Positions 45,001 through 52,149 of a DNA stretch of 64,000 bases are shown here, piece by piece. Position numbers and translations under genes: made by a program. Within the stretch, counting starts at the first letter, position 1. Every line of letters begins with the position of its first letter. The DNA is from SAR324 cluster bacterium (lineage in GTDB: Bacteria > SAR324 > NAC60-12): NCBI GenBank assembly GCA_028281495.1, contig JANQJU010000026.1, positions 1 to 64,000 of the forward strand, in the 5' to 3' direction. The notes beneath the pieces are model-generated. The model was not told the DNA's origin. It ran no database searches and saw nothing but the letters and a program-made list of their open reading frames with translations.

Positions 45001-45659
45001 TCGCCTTCAGGAACATTCCAAGTTTGTCCCGTTTTGTTATCTTTAAAAATGCAAACATCGACATATTCTTTTTGACCAACAAATATTCGACTTGTTAGTC
45101 CATAGGTGAATTCAAATCGATCTTCTTCCCAAGTGGCCTGGTTCCACTGATCCGAATTGGGGTCCCATTTCAGATCCAAACTGCCGGCTTTCCCCGCAAC
45201 ATAGGCACCTGCATTGGCAGAAGCTTTGCATTTGTAAGTGACTGGTTTGACTTCAATTTCAGCCGAATAACTACTGTTTCCTACACTAAGATGACCATAG
45301 CCTAGCAAATTGTGACCAAACATCTGAAAGGTCCCTGCCGTTTGAGCGTTGCCCTGACCTTGCTGCCAACTCAGCATGAATTCGTTGTCATCAAATTTCC
45401 AATTTGAACGCTGAATGAATTCGTTCTCCACAAAGAGTTGATCTTTGCTTGAATCATTAGGGTCCGGGGTAAACCAAGTAATATGGCTTGGCAATTTCCC
45501 GGAATCATCTGAATAACCCGAGATGGGGGTTCCCTGAACACGGAACTGTTTTCCTTGTCTGTAAACTTTTTGGACTTTCTGAATCGATGCTTCACTCAAC
45601 GTGGCATTAGATATTTGCGGTGTCATTGGGGAAATTCGAAAATGGTTTGTAGCGGTCAT
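42051..45659 (-). CDS. 1202-residue unknown protein with a hydrophobic Gly/Ala segment and Ig-like C-terminus
   Basis: I place the start at ATG 45659, 7 bases after GGAG; ATG 45665 is possible but too close. The first 250 residues look beta-rich, with repeated aromatic strands. The middle (about 330-800) is largely helical. Around 860-935 is a Gly/Ala-rich hydrophobic stretch (ASGALELFATGGAWALGAFG and then SIMSVLSTLAAVAAVAGVII) that could insert in membranes. The tail has beta strands and ends in a putative Ig-like module (SLPSFMQLNSHSGEIS, then ATSYVLSLSNP, DSFSIEV). No signal peptide and no named family recognised. With the Hint-domain gene it forms a two-gene operon. A pore-forming or tail-like role is speculative. 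Confidence 0.75.
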   Translation of the reverse strand: MTATNHFRISPMTPQISNATLSEASIQKVQKVYRQGKQFRVQGTPISGYSDDSGKLPSHITWFTPDPNDSSKDQLFVENEFIQRSNWKFDDNEFMLSWQQGQGNAQTAGTFQMFGHNLLGYGHLSVGNSSYSAEIEVKPVTYKCKASANAGAYVAGKAGSLDLKWDPNSDQWNQATWEEDRFEFTYGLTSRIFVGQKEYVDVCIFKDNKTGQTWNVPEGEFSLLLTPDLRFVFSADSDAIPPQEETDSSENIKTVFPYLLACDFDGFAANFVGAMLTEKNTAQGVVYAIQGITTTWHGVGVQPQSMNSTTSSEVSSSLNIHTLLNMSQYQKDSKGNWNDVIQNAAMQEFYKILQADMDPDLRKKFISNNPPDLSAAVKAIADTPGTTTQDPASWYKGLSIPYLVNALSNSNMEGADTLNARRAQDYLKNATAVSDVFQVQAPLLYAYQWQQSSGVNGEIGNFKEDQKNNTAAYAKIIQNDVSIWKQEVQQEIIDAPEQLQKILDQIDALAKKGEDGCYWAYTFFRFATQPSALELLRMISLSKTSHLDGSAFTRRVQTNCAVLNLLDSSGFFVQEYTKVIQLFQIGNILPTLIDYGGDLNGYYFAVEEILQAFVEKYINSSDPQMAEQAQKLQEALAEKQVADVLKAYARLARTFNGICDWEQLAVKFEQSLSTHPDLARFVGKFGSRVAQTIALAAGFAGLVGFVFGLKEWDEMNAQEKTRFVITSVNLFTPVAVRLIKGSIVASKAFDPKYFRWQMVLGHFSEEALTSATTRATNGFAYWCIRRQTDHLLGPGKLAPLFEEAWMESEVTTTMKIFGRNLDEFVATRLGAMFAIANIVFSSIALAQSESDLETASNALFLASGALELFATGGAWALGAFGVETLGGLAVASIMSVLSTLAAVAAVAGVIILIIWLNQPQPTPVETFAKDQAQKAGYYMPDKVAIESFQVYQVKGQPQRSGITLEWNGDAQQCLQFQADGSLNIAAQQNNPSTAFFMATDYEGYATFSAAVTTQDGGLTMCVLTLDDSKALDGATRITDRTKVDQQKWVPELTGGIVWDGEYVQQANFTFYNRYWADQGVKLYLAADQSSVTTQADAGTWTVSMTSLEVAGLDMENIELYTFSRDQKFFPSLQQAGSQPKTWSVAPSLPSFMQLNSHSGEISQTTGVAPTLMEATSYVLSLSNPLNKITDSFSIEVKAAPEV

Positions 45660-45773
45660 GATCATTCTCCATTCGGGGTTTTTTAATCAATTTTTGTCAT
45701 CCAAAGTGGCAAGCCTCGATTGAGAACTCGCGGTCGTTTTCCCCCTTGCCGCTGTTTCTACAGGAATCATTTC

Positions 45774-47528
45774 ATGGAAATATGCGAAAAGAGCATACTT
45801 CGTTACGTCACGCTGATTCTTCTCCTCCTCGCCTTCAATGCGCATGTCCTTCCCAACCTCCATCTCGGAGTCGAGAATGCAGTCGAAGCGGGATTCCTGT
45901 GGACGGATGAAGGTCGGCAAATTCGCAACTTGGAGCAGATGCAGGCGCAACAAACCTTAAAGCTCAATCAAGTGGCGTATACCGCGTTGTATGTGAATTT
46001 GTCTTACGGCTTGGGATGGATTTTGGAAGGCGGGACGCCGATATCCGCGAAGTCGTTTGCCTATGGGTCACGCCTTGTATCGCTAGTGGCGATGAACGCA
46101 TTTTTGCTGCTGTGTTTTGGGGTGGCGTGGCGTTGGTTTCGATCCGGTCCGTGGGCAATCGTGGCCACGATTTTGATGGCCGGGCAATCACTGAACCTGC
46201 AATTTGCCACCAAAATTCATCCCGAAGCCTTGATGGTGCTTTGGGTGATGGTCACTCTATGGGGGGCGACTGTCTTTTTAGGTTCTGGCAAGCTGTGGCA
46301 TCTGTGGGTCATGGTGTTGGGTTCTGCTTTGGCAGTCGGAACCAAACCCATCGTCTTATTTCTGTTGCCTTGGCAATTGTTGGTGTTTGGAGCGGCACTA
46401 TGGCTCCATCGGATTCGATCCTTTCCCGTCATTTGGGGTATGGCGCTCAGTGCGTTGTTGGTGTTTGCGTTGGGATTTACAGCGGCGTCTCCTTATCAGG
46501 CCTTTCATCTGCTGGATTGGATACAGGGGTTGTTGTCAGAAAATGCGTATTCGGTGGGCAAGTACGATCTCAGCAGTTGGTATTGGTTCAAGATCATCAC
46601 CGATGTCCGATTTTTAGGACCTTTGTTTTCTGCTGGATTGATCTTTGGACTCATAGCCGGAACCCACCACCTTTATCGAAGTTGGAAGTCTATCACCTTC
46701 CAATCCGCAGGTGTCCAACCCGCAAACCTTCAATCCGTAGATGCTCAATCCGTAGATGCTCAATCCGTAGATGCTCAATCTGTAGATGCCCAATCCGTAG
46801 ATGCTCAATCCGTAGATGCTCAATCTGTAGATGCTCAATCCACAAGTTCCCAGATGTCAGACTCCCGATCCGAATTTCTGCGCAAGCCATTGAACTTGTT
46901 TTTCTGTGTTAATGTTTCGTGGGTGGTGATGGGAAGTGGTTACATTTTGTTGAAATCGCACTCGTTCATTCACCGCTATTTGATGCATGTGCATGTGGCT
47001 TGTTTGTGGATTCTCGTATTGGGGATGTATTGGTGGTGGGAAAAACGCTCAACCCGTCACAAAAAATGGATCCTGCCGATAGGGATTGTCTTGTTGTGGG
47101 GCGGTATCCAACCGCAATGGCGTGAGAGCCTCCGGGACCTAGAGCGTCGTCAAAAAATCATGAGCCAGATGCCGGCTCACCGGGCCTTTTATCAAGAACT
47201 CCGCCAGATGATTCCTTCGGATGCCAAGCTGTTGTACACGCGTCAGGTGTATCTCTTGCCCCAGGATTTTCCCAATGCCTTGCGAGCAATCCCTTCTCAC
47301 AATCTCCGTTTTTTAGAAGAAGCCGACATAGAGTATCTGGTGGTGAACCGGAAAGGGCGTCCTGGATTGAAAATGGAAGGCAAATTGCCAAACAACGAGT
47401 GGGGACGCAATGTGGAGGCTGGCATTCAGTTCTGGAAAGATCTGGAAGCCGATCAAGTGAACGGTGCTTTCAAGATCCTAAAAACCTATCCTCATTTGAA
47501 AATCACCCTCTATCAAAAATCCAGATAA
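45774..47528 (+). CDS. GT-C-type polytopic membrane protein with a pentapeptide minisatellite
   Basis: 584 residues from ATG 45774, with AGGA 8 bases upstream. Around ten or eleven membrane helices, an early VEAGFLWTDEGRQIRNLEQM loop with acidic residues, and an ATKIHPEALMVLWVMV segment fit the ArnT/PMT-like GT-C superfamily, which uses polyprenyl-phosphate sugars outside the inner membrane. In a loop near residues 320-354 the sequence QSVDA is repeated seven times. The soluble C-terminus ends in LKITLYQKS. It is divergent from the 1202-residue gene, about 115 bases apart. Substrate unknown. Confidence 0.75.
   Translation: MEICEKSILRYVTLILLLLAFNAHVLPNLHLGVENAVEAGFLWTDEGRQIRNLEQMQAQQTLKLNQVAYTALYVNLSYGLGWILEGGTPISAKSFAYGSRLVSLVAMNAFLLLCFGVAWRWFRSGPWAIVATILMAGQSLNLQFATKIHPEALMVLWVMVTLWGATVFLGSGKLWHLWVMVLGSALAVGTKPIVLFLLPWQLLVFGAALWLHRIRSFPVIWGMALSALLVFALGFTAASPYQAFHLLDWIQGLLSENAYSVGKYDLSSWYWFKIITDVRFLGPLFSAGLIFGLIAGTHHLYRSWKSITFQSAGVQPANLQSVDAQSVDAQSVDAQSVDAQSVDAQSVDAQSVDAQSTSSQMSDSRSEFLRKPLNLFFCVNVSWVVMGSGYILLKSHSFIHRYLMHVHVACLWILVLGMYWWWEKRSTRHKKWILPIGIVLLWGGIQPQWRESLRDLERRQKIMSQMPAHRAFYQELRQMIPSDAKLLYTRQVYLLPQDFPNALRAIPSHNLRFLEEADIEYLVVNRKGRPGLKMEGKLPNNEWGRNVEAGIQFWKDLEADQVNGAFKILKTYPHLKITLYQKSR
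46731..46835 (+). repeat. Seven 15-bp tandem repeats inside the GT-C-type gene
   Basis: CAATCCGTAGATGCT or one-base variants occurs seven times in a row (starts 46731, 46746, 46761, 46776, 46791, 46806, 46821), with two decayed units before them (from 46701). The unit length is a multiple of three, so changes in copy number alter only the loop length (QSVDA units), not the frame. Confidence 0.9.
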
Positions 47529-47902
47529 GCTGGAGCCTATACAATAGTCATGCCAATTCACTCGCTTTTCGCATTTTTTCTAAACTTTTCGTGATTTTTC
47601 GTTCCTCACAGCTTTCTCATTTGTGCCCACCCACTTACCCTAAATTTACTGGGAATTTCGCTGATTCTTCTGGGTGACACCAACCAGGAAAATTCAGCTC
47701 CAATTGAATTTTCAGGCAATACAATCATTGCGGATCTATCAATACATAAAAAATAGCCTATCAAAAAAAAGAAGCAGAATACTCCAACTCTTCCTATTCG
47801 CTTCACGATGCGGCTACTGCGATGAAATCAGCACTATTCTAAAAAGCAGGGAATAAAATCAGATCACGGTCACAGTTGGTGTGAACCGAGAAAGGAAAAG
47901 CG
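47529..47902. other. AT-rich intergenic stretch with one hairpin
   Basis: This 374-bp gap contains a 9-bp inverted repeat, GAAAATTCA (47688-47696) with TGAATTTTC (47705-47713), 160 bases after the GT-C-type gene. Short open frames here have no ribosome site and no protein-like composition. I see no RNA gene. A promoter for the next gene is expected but not obvious. Confidence 0.5.
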
Positions 47903-48799
47903 ATGGGCAACCTGAAATGGATCACATACTCCCTTCGGAGTGGAGAGCGATGTTATTTTACGTTTGATGAAGAAATTTCCTGCTTTATGGTGGGAATCTG
48001 TGGCTTCAATTTAGAATACACTCATGAGGAACAGTCCATCCAACAGATTGGCATGGTTTTAAAAGCCATCCGCTATGATGCTCGGACGATCCTCGTAACA
48101 GCCGAAACGGATCCAAACACCCCATCCAGTAGCCATAAAAGCAGCAGCCTTGTTTTTGCAACCGTTGTCGCTTGGACGGGGCCGCCTGCTTCGACCGTAT
48201 GGCTGGATTCCGCAGATCGCCTTTGTCACAATCCCTTCGGATTTACAATGAAAGAGAATGTCCTCCAGACCACTGCCTGTTTGAGTGGTTGGAAATTGGG
48301 ATATCGAGAGGGGAGCCACAAGCTGAATAAAATTCAAGCTGGGGTGGAGTCTTCTTCTGACGAAAAAAATATCAAGGTTTCTGGGTTTTCAGAGATGAAA
48401 GATGCTTCGGAACATATCGGAACGTGCCACTCTTTGAATGCAGGGGTGCTGGCGATTCTCTCGAATAGTTCAGAATTTGCCGTCCAACGTTGTTCTGTGG
48501 ATGCCAGCTCCACCGACTTTGGAACCAATCATAATACGTTGACAGCAAGGTTCGACTTCACTCCAAAATATGCAATCGCCCTTTTAGCATCTTTTGATGT
48601 GGAATACGGAGTGACTGATCACAAGGTAAAACGATTTGCTGCGGGCAATATACTGGATGATCATGATAATTTTACACACAATGCCTATTCAATTAACGGT
48701 CACGAAGTGGTTTTTCCTGTGACTCTCACCCTGCATGACTTTCACAACAAACGATCATCCATCAACAACCTGACATTTCTAGTCATTGCGAGCCAATAG
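47903..48799 (+). CDS. Unrecognised 298-residue protein
   Basis: ATG 47903 follows AAAGGAAAAG. The product has no signal peptide or long hydrophobic helix. It seems to be two similar beta-rich halves (about 1-150 and 151-298), each with strands ending in aliphatic triplets such as ILVTAETD, LVFATVVAW, AIALLASFDVEYG and LTFLVIASQ. Several Cys and His are scattered, without a clear metal-binding pattern. It ends 10 bases from the convergent recJ gene. No family recognised; it resembles small cytoplasmic beta-sandwich proteins of accessory regions. Confidence 0.65.
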   Translation: MGNLKWITYSLRSGERCYFTFDEEISCFMVGICGFNLEYTHEEQSIQQIGMVLKAIRYDARTILVTAETDPNTPSSSHKSSSLVFATVVAWTGPPASTVWLDSADRLCHNPFGFTMKENVLQTTACLSGWKLGYREGSHKLNKIQAGVESSSDEKNIKVSGFSEMKDASEHIGTCHSLNAGVLAILSNSSEFAVQRCSVDASSTDFGTNHNTLTARFDFTPKYAIALLASFDVEYGVTDHKVKRFAAGNILDDHDNFTHNAYSINGHEVVFPVTLTLHDFHNKRSSINNLTFLVIASQ

Positions 48800-48809
48800 C
48801 CCAATAGAA

Positions 48810-50492
48810 TTACCGGTATTCTTCAATCACCAATTGGATGCTGCGTCGACCTCGGAATTCGTTGGTACCCACTTCGACGGCGAGTTGCTGAGGGCGTTCT
48901 CGGGTGAATCGCTCGGCTAGATTCCATCCCATGATCTCGATGCCTTGATGATTCCATTTGATGTGTTTGTCTTTAAGCACATGGAACTCTTGGCGAGGCG
49001 CCTCAATCACAAAGAGGGGTCTCGCGTTATGAGCACCGTAGGGTTCGAGGCGAGACAGTTGCTGAATCAGTTCCCAATGGATTTGATCCAATCCCAATTC
49101 ACCATCCACCCACAATTTGGGTTCTGGGTGGGGAGTTAAAGTCGAGGCACACACCTGTTCAAATTGCTCCATGAAAGACGCAAGGTTGGTTTTGCGGATG
49201 AGGAGTCCTGCCGCTCCAGCATGCCCCCCAAATTTTTCCAGATGATCCCCACATTGAGCCAACGTGTCGCGGATGTGCAATTCCGGAATCGAGCGAGCGG
49301 AGCCTTTGTAATGTTCTCCATTTTCAGCCAGCACGAGGGCGGGTTTGTAATATCGTTCGACCAAACGGGCTGCCACGATACCGCTGATCCCTTCATGAAA
49401 ATCCGCGGACACCACAACCAAGCTACTGTGGTCTTTCCGAGCTTGGGCCTGCTCCACTGCAATGCTCAGCATATGCGATTCGGTTTCACGACGTTGGTAA
49501 TTGGCATCTTCCAATTGACGAGCGGTGCGATATGCTTCTTGCCAATGCGTACTCAATAACAGATCAACCGCAATCGACGCATTTTTCATCCGACCTGCCG
49601 CATTGAGCAGCGGGCCGAATTGGAACCCCAAGGTGTGTGTATCGATGCTTTTGGCTTTACACAGTTGGGCTAAGATCTGAATGCCCACACGGGGTTGTTG
49701 GTTCATCATCTGCAAACCTTGATGGACCAGCAATCGGTTTTCATCAATCAATGGAACGACGTCCGCAACGGTCCCCATAGCGGCAAGATCCATATACCAT
49801 TTCAAGTTGGGCTCGGGACGCTGGGCTGTCCAAAACCCCGACTCACGCAAGGCCTTGCGCAACGCCATCAAAACTTTCAAAGCCACACCACAACCGGAAA
49901 TACCTTTGAAGGGGTAGTTGCAATCGGGACGATTCGGATTCACCACCACCCCTTCAGGGATTTGCCCCGAATCGGAAAGATGGTGATCGGTGATCACCGT
50001 TTCAATCCCATTTTCTCGAAGCCGTCGCACTTCGGCCACCGCCGTGATTCCATTGTCTACCGTCACAACCACTTCGGGTTTCATATCGAGCAACACATCG
50101 CCGCTGGCTGAGGTCAGCCCATAACCGTGCTCGAATCGGTTGGGAATGAAGTAGGCCAGATTATGACAACCACAGGCTTGAAAAAACATCATGAGCATGG
50201 CGGTGGCTGTGATGCCGTCCACATCGTAATCCCCCAGGATCGCAATCCGTTTTTCACTCACAATCGCCGATTTCAACAGTTCGACCGCTGCGGGCATATC
50301 CTTCATCTGGTAAGGGTCGCGCAGTTGATTCAGCCGAGGGTTCAAAAATTCCTGCACGGTTTCAATCGTGTGGTATCCCCGTCGAATTAAAATCGAGGCA
50401 ATCAATGGATCCAGTTGGAACTGCTGGCTCAATTGTTGAACGAGTCCCCTGTCAGGATCAGGATAAAAACTCCATTGTTTGCGGAAGGTCAT
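48810..50492 (-). CDS. recJ: Single-stranded-DNA-specific 5'-3' exonuclease RecJ
   Basis: 560 residues. RecJ degrades single-stranded DNA 5' to 3' in RecF-pathway recombination and mismatch and base-excision repair, using two Mn/Mg ions. The DHH-family motifs are in order: ILGDYDVDGITATAM (Asp88, Asp90, Asp92), VTVDNGIT, ITDHHLSD, NPNRPDCNYPFKGISGCGVA and LAAMGTVADVVPL. The DHHA1 motif KFGGHAGAAG lies near 415, followed by the OB-type C-terminal domain. The length is normal for the family. It is transcribed alone on the minus strand, convergent with the unknown gene on its left. Confidence 0.95.
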   Translation of the reverse strand: MTFRKQWSFYPDPDRGLVQQLSQQFQLDPLIASILIRRGYHTIETVQEFLNPRLNQLRDPYQMKDMPAAVELLKSAIVSEKRIAILGDYDVDGITATAMLMMFFQACGCHNLAYFIPNRFEHGYGLTSASGDVLLDMKPEVVVTVDNGITAVAEVRRLRENGIETVITDHHLSDSGQIPEGVVVNPNRPDCNYPFKGISGCGVALKVLMALRKALRESGFWTAQRPEPNLKWYMDLAAMGTVADVVPLIDENRLLVHQGLQMMNQQPRVGIQILAQLCKAKSIDTHTLGFQFGPLLNAAGRMKNASIAVDLLLSTHWQEAYRTARQLEDANYQRRETESHMLSIAVEQAQARKDHSSLVVVSADFHEGISGIVAARLVERYYKPALVLAENGEHYKGSARSIPELHIRDTLAQCGDHLEKFGGHAGAAGLLIRKTNLASFMEQFEQVCASTLTPHPEPKLWVDGELGLDQIHWELIQQLSRLEPYGAHNARPLFVIEAPRQEFHVLKDKHIKWNHQGIEIMGWNLAERFTRERPQQLAVEVGTNEFRGRRSIQLVIEEYR

Positions 50493-50704
50493 AGATTGCT
50501 TAGGGGTTCAAGGTTCACAAAGGAAAATCGAGAAATGAGTGATGGAGCAGGGTACGGGGATACCACAATCGCGATGTGAGGGGAAGGCAGGAGGAACTGA
50601 CCGCAGTTATGAATTGAATTCGCAATTTTTTCGACTCATTGTAAGTTAAGTTGTTCATGTGTCCTGTATCGAGCTGACCATAGCCCTCTTTCTTGGAGCA
50701 CTCC

Positions 50705-51229
50705 ATGCCTACTTATGAATTTGAAGAGCACGCACCCCACATCGACGAATCGGTGTTTCTCGCCCCCAGTGCCGAAGTCATTGGACGGGTCACGATTGGT
50801 AAGCAATCTTCCGTTTGGTTTCAAACCGTGATTCGGGGAGATACCGACCCAATCACCATCGGTGAAGAAACGAACCTACAAGACTTGACTCTCTGCCATG
50901 CGGACCCCGGTCAACCCTTGATTGTAGGAAATCGAGTCACCGTAGGCCATCGCTGCATCTTACACGGGTGTCGTATTGAAGATGATTGCCTGATCGGTAT
51001 GGGCGCAACGATCATGAATGGAGCCACGATTGGCCACAGCAGCATCATTGGCGCCGGGGCCATTGTTTTAGAAAACACCGTCATTCCTCCCTATTCGTTG
51101 GTCGTCGGTGCGCCAGGGAAAGTCAAGAAAACCTATGATGCCCAGATTGTGGAAACGCTTCGCAAATCGGCACAAACCTATGTGGAGCGTGCTGCCAAAT
51201 ATTCGTCCCGTCTGTCTAAGGAATCATGA
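50705..51229 (+). CDS. Gamma-class carbonic anhydrase family protein
   Basis: 174 residues from ATG 50705 with GGAG 7 bases upstream. A left-handed beta-helix is shown by hexapeptide repeats (VIGRVTIGKQSSVW, ITIGEETNLQDLTLCH, LIVGNRVTVGHRCILHGCRI, CLIGMGATIMNGATIG). Metal-ligand histidines are present as LCHAD, GHRCILHGC; an RGD in VIRGDTDPI is typical of the family. It may hydrate CO2 or be an inactive trimeric relative. It overlaps the DUF72 gene by 4 bases (ATGA), so both are co-translated. Confidence 0.9.
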   Translation: MPTYEFEEHAPHIDESVFLAPSAEVIGRVTIGKQSSVWFQTVIRGDTDPITIGEETNLQDLTLCHADPGQPLIVGNRVTVGHRCILHGCRIEDDCLIGMGATIMNGATIGHSSIIGAGAIVLENTVIPPYSLVVGAPGKVKKTYDAQIVETLRKSAQTYVERAAKYSSRLSKES

Positions 51230-52107
51230 CACTTCAACACTATCACCTCGGCTGCCCCGAATGGGCGAATAAAGATTGGAACGGTGAGTTTTTCCCTGCC
51301 AAAACCAAGGCTTCCGATTTCTTGAAGCTTTATTCCTCGGTCTTCAATACGGTGGAAGGCAACACCACCTTTTATGCATTACCGAAAGCGGAAACTGTCC
51401 AACGCTGGAAAGAAGAAGCGGCTTCCAACTTCCGGTTCTGTTTCAAGTTTCCCAAAACCATCAGCCACCAGAAGCGGCTGAAACAAGCACATGAGGAAAC
51501 CCACCACTTTCTCCGCTGGTTGAGTCCTTTAGAAGAGCGGCTCGGCCCATTTTTCCTCCAGCTTCCCGCTTCCTTTGGTCCAAACGAAGTTGGTATACTT
51601 GAAAAATATTTACGTTCTTTGCCAAATGCCTTTCGCTATGCTGTGGAAGTGCGAAACCTCCAGTGGTTTGATGCCGGTCCTCATGAAACTCGTTTGAACG
51701 AACTACTCTGGAACTTACAAATCGACCGCGTGATTTTTGACACACGAGAACTCCATGCTGCCCCAGCAAACGATCCCGCCACAGAAAAGGCCCAACAACG
51801 CAAACCCAAAGTTCCTGTTCGCTTCGTGGCGACCAGTGCCCACCCCTTTCTCCGATTTGTAGGTCATCCTGATCTAGAAAAGAACCGGAACACCCTAGCC
51901 CTCTGGGCTGATCAAACGGTGCAATGGATCGAGGAAGGCCGTCACCCCTATATCTTTATTCATACTCCTGATGACTTCTACGCCCCTCGCTTGGCTCGCC
52001 ATTTCCACGATCTGCTGGCAGCGCGATTGCCGGATATAGGCAACCTCCCTCTCCCCCCCATTGAGACCCACCCCCACCCCCAAGACCCACAACTGAGTTT
52101 ATTTTAA
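51226..52107 (+). CDS. DUF72 (YecE-like) protein
   Basis: 293 residues. A TIM-barrel-like DUF72 protein: HLGCPEWANKDWNGEFFPAK, VFNTVEGNTTFYALP, RFCFKFPKTISHQKRL, LGPFFLQLPASF, YAVEVRNLQWF and a late VRFVATSAHPFLRFVGHP followed by HPYIFIHTPDD. The biochemical role of the family is unsettled. It starts inside the stop of the gamma carbonic anhydrase gene. The C-terminus is Pro/His-rich (LPLPPIETHPHPQDPQLSLF), longer and more polar than the core needs. Confidence 0.9.
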   Translation: MTLQHYHLGCPEWANKDWNGEFFPAKTKASDFLKLYSSVFNTVEGNTTFYALPKAETVQRWKEEAASNFRFCFKFPKTISHQKRLKQAHEETHHFLRWLSPLEERLGPFFLQLPASFGPNEVGILEKYLRSLPNAFRYAVEVRNLQWFDAGPHETRLNELLWNLQIDRVIFDTRELHAAPANDPATEKAQQRKPKVPVRFVATSAHPFLRFVGHPDLEKNRNTLALWADQTVQWIEEGRHPYIFIHTPDDFYAPRLARHFHDLLAARLPDIGNLPLPPIETHPHPQDPQLSLF

Positions 52108-52149
52108 ATTCCCTTTGCATCTATTGGAGCTTGAAATCATGGATTTAAA

